Below, piece by piece: positions 8,278 through 16,404 of a stretch of DNA of 47,315 bases. Location: contig JAHBVG010000048.1 in NCBI GenBank assembly GCA_019637695.1, forward strand, positions 1 through 47,315, written 5' to 3'. The stretch comes from Caldilineaceae bacterium (GTDB lineage: Bacteria > Chloroflexota > Anaerolineae > Caldilineales > Caldilineaceae). The position numbers and the translations under genes were made by a program. The notes under the pieces were generated by a model, which did not search any database, was not told where the DNA came from, and saw nothing but the letters and a program-made list of their open reading frames with translations. Positions within the stretch are counted from its first letter, which is position 1, and every line of letters begins with the position of its first letter.

Positions 8278-8765
8278 ACGCGTCCGCTCTTTGGCCGCTG
8301 CTTCCTCTGCCTGAGACTGCACTGTGCCGTTGTCACCTTTGTTCGTAATCAAAATTCCGTCTTTCTGGCTTAATCAGGTTTCGTTTCGGCAGCAATCGTC
8401 CTGAAAGCTGGCTCTATTGTACCGAAGCAACCTGTACTTGTAAATCTTCTAGAGATGGGCAAACAGACCCGGCTGATTTTCTAGCGGTCTGTTGGTTCTT
8501 TCAATTTAGCATCGGCAGCCTTTTTTCAATGCTAGATTGATTACGCTTTTCTCCTCCCTTCGAGTGGGGGGAAATCCCATCCAGCAGTTGGCCGGGTGCA
8601 GTTCAATTTCGGGGCAGGCCAAGTGCCGGGGACTTATCGCCGCGTTTGTGAAGTCCCCGGCACTTTCGCCCCAGCGTGAAATGCACCCCGCAGTTGGCCG
8701 TGCCGTTGCGGGTGGATCTTCCCTATGGTACAATGCCCGCATCTCTGCCATCATCGGAGGTCCTT
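8278..8765. other. intergenic region between divergent genes
   Basis: About 490 bases without a supported gene. It holds the upstream region of the phosphatase run, a short stem (AACAGACC at 8462-8469 with GGTCTGTT at 8486-8493), a further copy of the AAGTGCCGGGGACTT palindrome, and the GGAGG site of the following gene. No convincing promoter was found by eye. Confidence 0.6.
8584..8699. repeat. AAGTGCCGGGGACTT palindrome, fourth copy, in a larger flanked unit
   Basis: Inner arms at 8621-8635 and 8651-8665 are identical to those of the 3-kb copies, but the surroundings differ: imperfect outer arms (GGGTGCA...GGGGC against GCCCC...TGCACCC) and a 10-bp direct repeat, GCAGTTGGCC, at 8584-8593 and 8690-8699. 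The direct repeats could be an insertion duplication or part of the unit. Confidence 0.7.
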
Positions 8766-10463
8766 GTGCGCCACCGTTTTTATACTGCTCGACGAACCCC
8801 ATTTGGGCTGATTTCTCCGATCATGTTTGCGCGCCTGGCGCTGTTGGTTGCGCTGATGATCGCACTGCAGGCAGCGCCAATCACAGCGCAGGAAGCGACG
8901 CCCTTCCCACGTATTGGGGATGTGCCAGGGACAGCGGCGGGCTGCAATGAACTGATCATCAACGGCGGCTTTGAACTGCCTGGGGCTGGCTGGCAACCGT
9001 TGACGCCGGGCCTGCCGCCTGAACTTGACCATGCCTATGTCTCCAGCCCCGTCTTCGCGGGGACACAGGCGCTGCGCATTGGCATTGTCGAAGGCCCAAA
9101 CACGGCGATCACCGGCGGCGTCTACCAGACTGTGGATCTACCCCCCCAGGCCAGCCCGATTGTCCTCAGCTTTCGCTATCTGCCCAGACACGAACCAAAC
9201 CCAGGCAGCGATCTCCAATTCCTCGATATTGTGGATGAAACCACGGGTGAACGTACCCGTTTATGGGCGGAGTTGGCTAACCAGAATACCTGGCTTTTTC
9301 GACAGGAACCGTTGACCCATCTGCAAGGACGCAGGATACGCATAGAGTTTGGCGTGAGCAACGATGGCGGCGGCGGCAGGACAGCGCTCTACCTCGATCA
9401 GGTTTCGCTCCAATCGTGTCCTGTGACCCCAGGCCCTACGCCGACAGGGGTAACGCCCACACCCAGCCCCACCCTTGTCATCGGCACGCCCACACCTACA
9501 CCGCCTATTATCGAAATCAACACGCCGACGCCGACGCTCATTTCACCCTTCCCCACGGAGACGCCGACGCCGATTGGCATCACGCCCTTGCCCACGCTAA
9601 CGCCGACGCCGATTTTCGCCACACCGACGCCGATCCTGCCAGCGACGCCGTTGCCACCGGGCTGTATTTCTAACATTATCATCAATGGTAGTTTTGAAGA
9701 AGCCATTGACGGCGGATCTGGCTGGATCTTGGGCAACGATCCTGTGCCACCTCGGTTGACCGGCGACGCCGCCTACGCAGGCATCCGTTCACTACGATTG
9801 GGCAACCCGCTGGGGCCTGGCAGCAGAAATGTCAAGACTTATTCCTCTGTCCGCCAGTTGATCACCGTGCCGCATACCGCGCTCACGGCGCGGCTGCATT
9901 GGGCGCACCAATCGTTCACACAGGCTCCGCCCGACCAGAACGTTGGCCCCGGCCGCGACCGCCAGGATGTGATTTTGCTGACGCCGGATCTGGTGACAAT
10001 GGAAATCCTCTACCGGCGGCTGCGCAACGACGGCTTCTGGCAGACGGAATCGGCAGATCTTACGCATTATATCGGCCAGACCTTTTTCATCTATTTCAAC
10101 GCCTTCGACGATGGCGATGGTCTGCGCACATGGATGAATCTGGACGCTGTTCGTCTGGAACTCTGCTTTTCTGTTCCACCGACGCCGACGTTTACGCCCT
10201 CCCCCGATGAACCCACCCCGATCCCGCTCATCACCAGCGATGCCGTCGAACGCTCACTTCCGCCCGATGAAGCCGTGCGATCTCTGGCCATAGAGGCGCC
10301 AACAGACGAAATCCGGGCGGTCGAGCCAGCACAAGCGGAAGAGAACGGTATCGATGTAGGGGCTCTTGTCTCAAGATTATTCTCTTTCCTCGCCAGCAAC
10401 CTCCTGGTGGTGGGGATCGTCATCGCTGCCATCTGGCTGTTCTGGCGATTCATCCTCCGGTAA
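8766..10463 (+). CDS. secreted, membrane-anchored surface protein with two carbohydrate-binding-like domains and TP-rich linker
   Basis: 565 residues. The GTG start is chosen because GGAGG lies five bases before it. It gives an N-terminal signal sequence with a basic leader, a hydrophobic core (LALLVALMIALQAAPITA) and a likely cut after about residue 42. Two beta-sandwich-like modules follow, each opening with an IINGGFE/IINGSFE motif and a GW, as in CBM4/9-like domains; one spans roughly 60-220, the other about 300-465. A linker of TPTPT-type repeats joins them, with a shorter one after the second. A single C-terminal membrane helix (LLVVGIVIAAIWLFWRF) ends the protein outside-to-inside. Ligand and role are unknown; such linkers are common in Chloroflexota surface proteins. 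Confidence 0.82.
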   Translation: MRHRFYTARRTPFGLISPIMFARLALLVALMIALQAAPITAQEATPFPRIGDVPGTAAGCNELIINGGFELPGAGWQPLTPGLPPELDHAYVSSPVFAGTQALRIGIVEGPNTAITGGVYQTVDLPPQASPIVLSFRYLPRHEPNPGSDLQFLDIVDETTGERTRLWAELANQNTWLFRQEPLTHLQGRRIRIEFGVSNDGGGGRTALYLDQVSLQSCPVTPGPTPTGVTPTPSPTLVIGTPTPTPPIIEINTPTPTLISPFPTETPTPIGITPLPTLTPTPIFATPTPILPATPLPPGCISNIIINGSFEEAIDGGSGWILGNDPVPPRLTGDAAYAGIRSLRLGNPLGPGSRNVKTYSSVRQLITVPHTALTARLHWAHQSFTQAPPDQNVGPGRDRQDVILLTPDLVTMEILYRRLRNDGFWQTESADLTHYIGQTFFIYFNAFDDGDGLRTWMNLDAVRLELCFSVPPTPTFTPSPDEPTPIPLITSDAVERSLPPDEAVRSLAIEAPTDEIRAVEPAQAEENGIDVGALVSRLFSFLASNLLVVGIVIAAIWLFWRFILR

Positions 10464-10717
10464 CAATCTCGTCCTCTTGACTTTGTATCACTGCGTACTT
10501 GTCGAAGCAAAGCGCATTGACTACAATAGGATCACTTACTACAAGAAGCATAGTGGACGCTCCATAAAAACGTAGGCGCTAAACCACTTTAAATCAGCAC
10601 GTTCCGCGTTTCCACATGGCAGCAGATTCCATGAATCCTAAGGACACAGCTTTGGATAGTCTAACCCCTGCCTTACCCATAAAAGCTTTCTCATCTCAAG
10701 TCAAGATTAAGGATAAA
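10464..10717. other. intergenic region
   Basis: About 250 bases. A frame-compatible ATG at 10616 exists but has no ribosome site. Nothing else is recognisable. Confidence 0.5.
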
Positions 10718-11842
10718 ATGGCAACGATTGATCAGGGCGCGAACGGTCAACAGATGGATTCGCCCCAGGCTGAAGATCTCCCGCTGGACTGTATTATCTA
10801 CGGGCCAGATGCCAGTGTGAATGGATTTGACGCGCTGGCTTCCGAGTGGAATTCTTTGCTGGCGCGCAGCCGGTTTGACACCTTTTTCCTCACCCACGAA
10901 TGGCAATCCACCTGGTGGGAAGAACTGGGCGAAGGCGAACTCTGGATCCTGGCCTTCCGCAACCGGGCCGATCAAAAACTGGTGGGCATTGCCCCACTCT
11001 ACCGTCTGCAACACACCTCTGGGGATTGGGCGGGGCTGGTCTCGCTCCACATTGTGGGTTGTATCGAAGTGAGTGACTTCCTCGATCTCATTATTGCCAA
11101 AGGCTGGGAAGCCCAAGTCTATGACGCCTTACGCCGCTGGCTGGAGAGCGACGCCGCGCCCCAATGGGATCTTTGTGACTTCTGCAACCTGCCCCAAGAT
11201 AGCCTCACCTATCGCGACTTGCCAACGTCATGGGAAGCCGCCTGCTATCGCGTGGAGGTCTTTCAAGAAGATGTGGCGCCTCACATTCCGTTGCCCCTGC
11301 GCTATGCGGATTACCTGACCAACCAGGTGGACAAAAAGCAGCGCCACGAGATCCGCCGCAAACAGCGCCGAGCCGAACGTGAAATCCAGGTGGATTTCTA
11401 TCTTGTTCAGCCGGGGATCGATGATTTTGATCTGGATGCCGAACTCGACGACTTCATCCGGCTGCAACGGTTGAGCAGCCCCGACAAAGAAGAGTTTATG
11501 ACGCCGGAAATGCAACGCTTTTTTAAGGTCATGGCGCGGCGTATGCTCGACGCTGGCTTTCTGCGCCTGGCGTTTCTCTCGCTTAATGGCAAGAAAGCGG
11601 CCACGCTCTTCGCCTTTGAGTACCGGAGACAATTTCTGCTCTACAACTCTGGCTACGATACGAGCGACATGGCCCATTACAGCCCAGGATGGGTGCTGCT
11701 CGCATATCTGATCCAATACGCCATTGCCGCTGGCTGCCAGATCTTCGACTTCCTCCAGGGGGATGAGGAGTACAAATATCACTTTGGCAGCGTCAACTAC
11801 AAAGTGATGCGCGCCATTGTGCATAACCGTAGGGCAGGTTGA
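10718..11842 (+). CDS. FemAB/BioF2-like GNAT acetyltransferase
   Basis: 374 residues resembling the Acetyltransf_6 (BioF2-like, CelD/FemAB) group of GNAT-fold enzymes, which often join amino acids or acyl groups to surface polymers. Seen: SEWNSLLARSRFDTFFLTHEWQSTWWEE near the N-terminus, as in CelD-like proteins; the basic helix KKQRHEIRRKQRRAE in the middle; and LRLAFLSLNGKKAATLFAFEY with PGWVLLAYLIQYAIAAGCQIFDFLQGDEEYKYHFG near the C-terminus, typical of this family's last motif. The start at MATIDQG was preferred over the ATG at 10616 because AAGGAT precedes it. The gene lies 28 bases before the next small gene, so the two may be cotranscribed. Substrate unknown. Confidence 0.8.
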   Translation: MATIDQGANGQQMDSPQAEDLPLDCIIYGPDASVNGFDALASEWNSLLARSRFDTFFLTHEWQSTWWEELGEGELWILAFRNRADQKLVGIAPLYRLQHTSGDWAGLVSLHIVGCIEVSDFLDLIIAKGWEAQVYDALRRWLESDAAPQWDLCDFCNLPQDSLTYRDLPTSWEAACYRVEVFQEDVAPHIPLPLRYADYLTNQVDKKQRHEIRRKQRRAEREIQVDFYLVQPGIDDFDLDAELDDFIRLQRLSSPDKEEFMTPEMQRFFKVMARRMLDAGFLRLAFLSLNGKKAATLFAFEYRRQFLLYNSGYDTSDMAHYSPGWVLLAYLIQYAIAAGCQIFDFLQGDEEYKYHFGSVNYKVMRAIVHNRRAG

Positions 11843-11869
11843 GAGCCTACCCAGCCATAGGAGGCAATT

Positions 11870-12304
11870 GTGCCCAAACGAGGCAAGATCAACCTTGGCG
11901 ATCTGAATCCGCGAGAAGCGGAACCCGCTCATGAGGATGCTGGCCCCGTCCCCACCCCCACGCCGGATCTGATCCACGAAGCAGAAGCGCAGCGCCAGAA
12001 AGAAACAGGTGGACCGGCCTACGATCCGCCGCCGCGCCGTCCGCGCGCCGAACGTGAGAACGCCTTCGATTTTGGTTCCTGGCTGTTGGAGGGCGTAGTC
12101 GGCCTTGCTGAGGAACTACGCCACAACGATCTCGGATTGCCCGAAGAATTTTGGACCCATGCCTACGCGGCCCGCAAAGAAGCATTACTGGCCGCGCGCA
12201 GCCTGCTTGACGTCGCCATCGAACGTTGTGATGAGACCCATCCGCCATTGGCCAGGCGTAAACCGCGCAAGCAACGCGGTAATGTCAACATTAATTTCCG
12301 GTAA
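11870..12304 (+). CDS. small conserved-looking protein of unknown function
   Basis: I do not recognise this 144-residue protein. The N-terminal half is proline- and charge-rich and probably disordered (PVPTPTPDL, PPPRRPRAE). Residues about 60-115 form a likely helical domain (FGSWLLEGVVGLAEELRHNDLGLP), followed by a basic tail KPRKQRGNVNINF. The GTG start is supported by GGAGG eight bases upstream. It sits between the FemAB-like gene (28 bases) and the aldolase gene (27 bases), giving a probable three-gene operon. The AARKEALLAARSLLDVAIE segment resembles helices seen in small regulatory proteins, but this is not evidence of function. Confidence 0.7.
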   Translation: MPKRGKINLGDLNPREAEPAHEDAGPVPTPTPDLIHEAEAQRQKETGGPAYDPPPRRPRAERENAFDFGSWLLEGVVGLAEELRHNDLGLPEEFWTHAYAARKEALLAARSLLDVAIERCDETHPPLARRKPRKQRGNVNINFR

Positions 12305-12331
12305 ACCGGAACCGTTACAAAGGAATGAACC

Positions 12332-13309
12332 ATGACACTTTCTCTTCAAAAACGACGTGCGCTGCAACAGTGCGCCCTGCCCGATGGCGCCTTTTCCATG
12401 CTGGCGATGGATCAGCGCGGCAGCCTGATCAAAATGATCGATGCCGCCAATCCCGATGCTGTCAGCTTTGCCCAGGTGGGCGAAGTCAAGCGCGATGTGA
12501 TCGGCGTGCTTTCGCCCTATGCCAGCGCCACCTTGCTCGACGCCGAGTATGGCTACCCAACCTGTGTCGCCAGCAACGCGCTCAGCGGCGCAACGGGGCT
12601 GATCCTTGCCTTGGAAAAATCCGGCTACGAAGGGGATCCCACCGAGCGGCGCACAGCCCTGCTCGAAGATTGGAGCGTCGAGCAGATCCGCAAGGCCGGG
12701 GCCAGCGGCGTGAAGTTACTGGCCTATTACCGCCCCGATGCGCCCAACGCCGCCAACCAAGAGGAATTGATCGCCGAAGTCGCCGCCGAGTGTACACGCT
12801 GGGATCTGCCTTTCTTCCTCGAACCGCTCCACTACTCGTCCGACCGCAACGCCAAGAAAGTTCCCAACGCCGAGCGCCGCCGCCTGGTGATCGACACCGC
12901 CAAACGGCTCGTTCCTCTGGGCGTGGATGTGCTGAAAGCCGAGTTTCCACTCGACGTCAGCCAGACTTCGGATGAGGCCGAATGGGCCGACGCCTGCGCA
13001 GAACTTAGCGACGCCTGCGCCGTTCCCTGGGTACTCCTCAGCGCCGGGGTGGAGTATGAAACTTTCTATCGTCAGTTGAAGGTAGCCTGCGAAAACGGCG
13101 CCAGCGGTATGCTCTGCGGCCGCGCCATTTGGAAGGAAGGCGTCGGCGTCTCCGCGGCAGATCGATCCTATTTCTTGCACACCACCGCCACCCAACGCCT
13201 ACAAGGACTCGGCTACCTCGTGCGCGCCCTGGCCCGTCCTTTCACAGATTTCTACCCGTCCACCGAGGGGAACGATCTGGAGAATTGGTACACAGCGGAC
13301 ACAGCATGA
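12332..13309 (+). CDS. tagatose-1,6-bisphosphate aldolase-like class I aldolase (LacD/YihT family)
   Basis: 325 residues, the usual LacD length. The family aldolases cleave tagatose 1,6-bisphosphate, or in the YihT/SqiA branch 6-deoxy-6-sulfofructose phosphate, through a Schiff-base lysine. Visible signatures are AMDQRGSL near 25, LLDAEYGYP near 67, VKLLAYYRPD near 128, the likely Schiff-base lysine in VDVLKAEFPLD near 203, and VLLSAGV near 236. The substrate is not decided by sequence; there are no lactose, galactitol or sulfoquinovose genes in the window. The ATG follows AAAGGAATGAACC. It is the last gene of a short plus-strand run. Confidence 0.85.
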   Translation: MTLSLQKRRALQQCALPDGAFSMLAMDQRGSLIKMIDAANPDAVSFAQVGEVKRDVIGVLSPYASATLLDAEYGYPTCVASNALSGATGLILALEKSGYEGDPTERRTALLEDWSVEQIRKAGASGVKLLAYYRPDAPNAANQEELIAEVAAECTRWDLPFFLEPLHYSSDRNAKKVPNAERRRLVIDTAKRLVPLGVDVLKAEFPLDVSQTSDEAEWADACAELSDACAVPWVLLSAGVEYETFYRQLKVACENGASGMLCGRAIWKEGVGVSAADRSYFLHTTATQRLQGLGYLVRALARPFTDFYPSTEGNDLENWYTADTA

Positions 13310-13375
13310 TCGGTGGGGAAAGGTGGCAGGCGGCAGGCTGCAAGTGATAATCATCCACGAATCACGCATCACGGT

Positions 13376-13405
13376 CACCAATCCCCAATCACCAATCCCC
13401 AGTCA
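13376..13405. repeat. CCCCAAT/CACCAAT heptamer array
   Basis: Degenerate heptamers (CACCAAT, CCCCAAT, CACCAAT, CCCCAGT) in the gap between the aldolase gene and rplS. Confidence 0.7.
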
Positions 13406-13454
13406 CTTCTGCGGTTCGTCGTCCAAATCACATCTCTCCTGATGCCCAGAAAAT

Positions 13455-13483
13455 TTGCCTTCGCTTTGGGGCTGTGTTAGACT
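13455..13483 (+). promoter_or_regulatory. candidate sigma-70-type promoter for rplS
   Basis: TTGCCT (13455-13460), 17-base spacer and TAGACT (13478-13483), about 98 bases before the rplS ATG. The long leader could hold an autoregulatory site but I recognise no structure there. Confidence 0.35.
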
Positions 13484-13580
13484 CCTCATTTGTGGCAATC
13501 ATCGGAGTCGGTTTATTTGCCGGCAGATGCGATGTTTCAGACGCAGATCTATCTGTTGAGTAGAACAAGGGCGGTGACTT

Positions 13581-13943
13581 ATGACGAATGCATTGATGGC
13601 TTCTTTACAGCCTGAATCCATCCCCAATATGCCGAACATTGACGCCGGTGATACGGTGCGCGTCCATCAGCGCATTGTCGAAGGGCGCAACGAACGCATC
13701 CAGATTTTCCAGGGTGTTGTCATCGCCATTCATGGCGGCAATACACCCGGCGCCACCTACACCGTACGCCGCACAGGCGCCCACGGCGTGGGCGTGGAAC
13801 GCACATTCCCTCTTTATAGCAAGAGCATCGACAAGGTCGAAGTGTTGCGCAAGGCCAAAGTGCGCCGTGCCCAGCTCTACTACCTGCGCGATCGCCAGGG
13901 CAAGTCTGCGCGCCTCAAAGAAAAACGCTTTATCAGCGTGTAG
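13581..13943 (+). CDS. rplS: 50S ribosomal protein L19
   Basis: Large-subunit protein at the 30S-50S interface. The 120 residues match the family: IDAGDTVRVHQRIVEG, RIQIFQGVVIAIHGG, TVRRTGAHGVGVERTFPLYSKSIDKVEVLRKAKVRRAQLYYLR and a lysine-rich end (RLKEKRFISV). It starts at MTNALMASLQPESIPNMPNI, about 10 residues longer at the N-terminus than many L19 proteins. In many bacteria rplS follows rpsP, rimM and trmD; here it is separate, with its own candidate promoter and a strong terminator, and rnhB follows, a common neighbour. Confidence 0.97.
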   Translation: MTNALMASLQPESIPNMPNIDAGDTVRVHQRIVEGRNERIQIFQGVVIAIHGGNTPGATYTVRRTGAHGVGVERTFPLYSKSIDKVEVLRKAKVRRAQLYYLRDRQGKSARLKEKRFISV

Positions 13944-13969
13944 GTTGCGCAACAGTCGAGGGAATAGTT

Positions 13970-14006
13970 AAAAGCACCGGCAGATCTGTCGGTGCTTTTT
14001 GGTTTT
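13970..14006 (+). terminator. intrinsic terminator after rplS
   Basis: Perfect 10-bp stem AAAAGCACCG (13970-13979) with CGGTGCTTTT (13990-13999), a 10-base loop and a T-rich tail, 27 bases after the rplS stop. The A/T ends make it usable in either direction. Confidence 0.85.
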
Positions 14007-14021
14007 TGCTGTGGATGACTG

Positions 14022-14669
14022 ATGCCCACTCGATTGGATTTCCCAACTTTAGGCGAAGAAGAGCGGCTCTGGCAAGCCGGTTATAGCGCCATCGCTGGTG
14101 TGGATGAAGCCGGGCGCGGCGCTCTGGCCGGGCCGGTTGTGGCTGGCGCCGTGATCCTGCCGCTAGGTTGCGCTTACACGGGGATCTGGGCTGAGGTCAA
14201 AGACAGCAAACTGCTCAGCCCCACCCAGCGCGAGGATCTGGCAAATATCATCCGCCAGGAAGCATTGGCGTGGGCTGTGGGCAGCGCCTCCGCCGCGGAG
14301 ATCGATAGCCTGGGTATCGCGCCCGCCACCCGATTGGCCATGGCACGCGCCGTCGAATCGTTGCTCCCCCGGCCCGCTTATCTCTTGATCGATTGGGTGC
14401 GGCTGACCCAGATCAACCTTCCCCAGGAGAGTTTCGTCAAAGGGGATCGACGCATTGTCTCGATTGCGGCGGCTTCGATCCTTGCCAAGACCCATCGGGA
14501 CGCCGAACTTGTGGCGCTCCATGCTGATTATCCACACTATGGATTTCAGAATCACAAAGGTTATGCTGCGCCAGCACACCTGGCGGCGTTGGCCCAACAC
14601 GGTCCCTGCCCTCACCATCGCCATACCTTCGCCCCCATCCGCCGGGATGAGACTTTGTTTGGGGACTAG
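14022..14669 (+). CDS. rnhB: ribonuclease HII
   Basis: Removes ribonucleotides and RNA primers from RNA-DNA hybrids. The 215 residues carry the family's acidic residues: GVDEAGRGALAGPVV near 26 (D and E), the middle aspartate in YLLIDWVRL near 123, and the last aspartate in SILAKTHRDAEL near 155, plus the KGYAAPAHLAAL and GPCPHHRHTFAP tail. The ATG lies just after the rplS terminator; no strong ribosome site is seen. The final residues FGD and the TAG stop are written by a heptamer array (GGGGACTAGGGATC), so the C-terminus has been shaped by the repeat. Confidence 0.95.
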   Translation: MPTRLDFPTLGEEERLWQAGYSAIAGVDEAGRGALAGPVVAGAVILPLGCAYTGIWAEVKDSKLLSPTQREDLANIIRQEALAWAVGSASAAEIDSLGIAPATRLAMARAVESLLPRPAYLLIDWVRLTQINLPQESFVKGDRRIVSIAAASILAKTHRDAELVALHADYPHYGFQNHKGYAAPAHLAALAQHGPCPHHRHTFAPIRRDETLFGD

Positions 14670-14762
14670 GGATCGGGGAGTGGGGATTAGGGATCGGGAT
14701 CTCGTTGATAAGTCGGTTGTTCAATGAGATTTCCATCCCCGATCTCTAATCCCTGATCCCCT
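14660..14762. repeat. inverted pair of heptamer arrays between convergent genes
   Basis: GGGGACT/AGGGATC-type units (about 14660-14701) face their inverted complement CCCCGATCTCTAATCCC (about 14737-14762). The two can pair into a long imperfect hairpin (GGGATTAG and GATCGGG in the left arm). It may act as a two-way terminator between rnhB and the Kelch gene; both stop codons lie within it. Confidence 0.7.
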
Positions 14763-15714
14763 CAAAAACAAGCACCCGCCCTTGATTCTCGATTGCGCCC
14801 GCCCGATCCGAGCCGCCGAGGGTGTAGACGTTTCCATTGGCGGCGGTAACGGGGAGGCCGTGGAGACCAACAGGCAGATCGGGCAGGATGGTCCATCCTG
14901 TGACGGGATCGTAGATTTCGGCGGTAGCGAGGACCTGCCAGGGTTGACGATCCAATACTTCGCCGCCGATAGCGATGATCTTTCCATTGACGACGGCGGC
15001 GCCGTGTCCGCTGCGCGCTTCGAGCATAGGGGGACCAGCGCGCCATGCGTCGATTTCAGGATCATAGATATCGATGCTGGTCAGTGTGCCCCTCGATTGG
15101 CGACCACCGATTGCCCAGAGTTCATTTTCAAAGACGACCGCAGCCAGGTGTTCGCGGTGTTGGGGCAGGGTCGCCAGCGCGTCCCAGCGATCCACAGATG
15201 GATCATAGCGTAGTAGCGCATCCGTACCGCCCACGCCGCCGACCACATAAAGGAAGTCACCCAGGGCCAGCGCTGCGCCCGACATGCGCGTTTCGGGCAT
15301 GGGCGTCTTTTCGCTCCAACTGTCGGCGATGGGGTCGTAGATCCATGTGGTGTTGGTGGGCAGCCAGGATGTCTCTTGCGCGCCGCCGAAGACATAGACC
15401 TTGCCATTGTGACCGGCGGCCATCGTGTGGTGACGTCCCTGGGGCAGGGAGGCCAGCGTCTCCCAAACGTTCGTAGCCGGATCATAGGCCTCCAATGTGG
15501 AAAGGCCGAGGAATCCGCCCGGCACATAGAATTTGCCATCAACGACGGCGACAGGCATCTCCGAACGCGCGGTGGGCATCCGGCTGATTTCCTCCCATTG
15601 CCCTGCGGCGGTGGAACTATCTTCGTGGCGGGTTGTCACTGGCGACTGGATTAGCGCCCGCGGTTCACAACCAGCAAGCAGCAGCATGAAGAAGAATAGT
15701 ATCAACTTTCGCAT
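14746..15714 (-). CDS. Kelch-repeat lipoprotein
   Basis: A 322-residue exported protein. The N-terminus MRKLILFFFMLLLAGC is a lipoprotein signal with the lipobox LAGC, so it should be anchored by Cys16. About six Kelch blades follow from residue 45, with the usual GG pairs and spaced tyrosine/tryptophan (VVDGKFYVPGGFLG, GKVYVFGGAQE, LGDFLYVVGGVGG, ENELWAIGGRQS, VNGKIIAIGGEV, NVYTLGGSD). Kelch propellers bind proteins or sugars; the partner is unknown. It ends GIRD-stop within a heptamer array. It stands convergent to rnhB and upstream of no obvious partner. Confidence 0.88.
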   Translation of the reverse strand: MRKLILFFFMLLLAGCEPRALIQSPVTTRHEDSSTAAGQWEEISRMPTARSEMPVAVVDGKFYVPGGFLGLSTLEAYDPATNVWETLASLPQGRHHTMAAGHNGKVYVFGGAQETSWLPTNTTWIYDPIADSWSEKTPMPETRMSGAALALGDFLYVVGGVGGTDALLRYDPSVDRWDALATLPQHREHLAAVVFENELWAIGGRQSRGTLTSIDIYDPEIDAWRAGPPMLEARSGHGAAVVNGKIIAIGGEVLDRQPWQVLATAEIYDPVTGWTILPDLPVGLHGLPVTAANGNVYTLGGSDRAGAIENQGRVLVFEGIRD

Positions 15715-15798
15715 AAAGATCTCTTTCTAATGCGGAGTGATGAGTGCGGAATGCGGAATGATCAAAAAGGGAGAGATGATGGCATGGCGAGATTTCTC

Positions 15799-15834
15799 GA
15801 TCCCCAGTCCCCAGTCCCCAATCCCCAATCACCC
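15799..15834. repeat. CCCCAGT/CCCCAAT heptamer array
   Basis: Five heptamers in a row, ending at the TGA stop of the zinc-ribbon gene on the minus strand. The rest of the gap from 15715 contains ATTCCGCATTCC-like sequence that recurs near 17865-17890 in the other orientation. Confidence 0.8.
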
Positions 15835-16311
15835 TCTCCCTCGCTCTGGCGCAGTGACGATGACTTGAAGCTCTCCATGATCGAGCCAGATTAAGGCGCA
15901 GTTTCCACAGGTATCGATGATGGCGTTGCCCGGTCCATAGTAGGGATGTACATCCATGGGGTTGTGGCAGCGCGGACAGGGGACCGTTCGCTTCAATTGT
16001 TCCGAATCGAGCGGACGCATCTTTTGAACCTTGGGGACTTTGGCCCGGCGTCCATCCACAATGTGGCGGAACGCGGGCGGCTCAGCCAGATTCCCCCGGC
16101 ATTTGCGACAGTGGAAGACGGGCACGCCGTCGATTTTGGCCGAGACCAACCCCAGCCGGCAGATTGGGCAGAGGTGGTGGCTCCACTCGCCCATCACGCG
16201 CACGCCCTCATCCGACTCCGGGGGGAAGCCGAAGGTCGTGCAATAATCGCACACAAAATAGTCTCGTCCTGGCACTGGCCGCATGGGCGCGCCGCAGTTT
16301 GGACAGTTCAT
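15829..16311 (-). CDS. multi-zinc-ribbon protein (zf-TFIIB-like)
   Basis: 160 residues with four metal-binding pairs: CPNCG (3-7) with CDYC, CPIC near 49 with CRKC near 68, CPRC near 113, and CGNCALIWLDHGEL near 136, the last being the typical TFIIB-like zinc ribbon motif. It probably binds zinc; a DNA, RNA or protein target is not known. The start MNCPNCG was chosen because CGGAG precedes it and the first metal pair begins at once; the 25 codons upstream have no ribosome site. It is followed downstream by heptamers that give the stop, and follows the amidase gene by 78 bases on the same strand. Confidence 0.82.
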   Translation of the reverse strand: MNCPNCGAPMRPVPGRDYFVCDYCTTFGFPPESDEGVRVMGEWSHHLCPICRLGLVSAKIDGVPVFHCRKCRGNLAEPPAFRHIVDGRRAKVPKVQKMRPLDSEQLKRTVPCPRCHNPMDVHPYYGPGNAIIDTCGNCALIWLDHGELQVIVTAPERGRG

Positions 16312-16374
16312 GGTTGGCTCCGTAGTGCGTAGTGCGTAAACTAATCCCTTGTACCCTGTCCAACGCATCGGCAT

Positions 16375-16404
16375 CCCAGTCACCAATCACTAATCACCAA
16401 TCAC
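16375..16404. repeat. CACCAAT/CACTAAT heptamer array
   Basis: Degenerate heptamers with CACC in place of CCCC. They supply the last codons and TAG stop of the amidase gene. Confidence 0.7.

Noticed and set aside
8462..8493. AACAGACC/GGTCTGTT stem as a terminator
   Set aside because: 16-base loop and no T run; no gene ends nearby.
8676..8765. Upstream ATG at 8676 for the surface protein
   Set aside because: The GTG at 8766 has GGAGG at correct spacing, whereas the upstream stretch overlaps the palindromic repeat and has no ribosome site.
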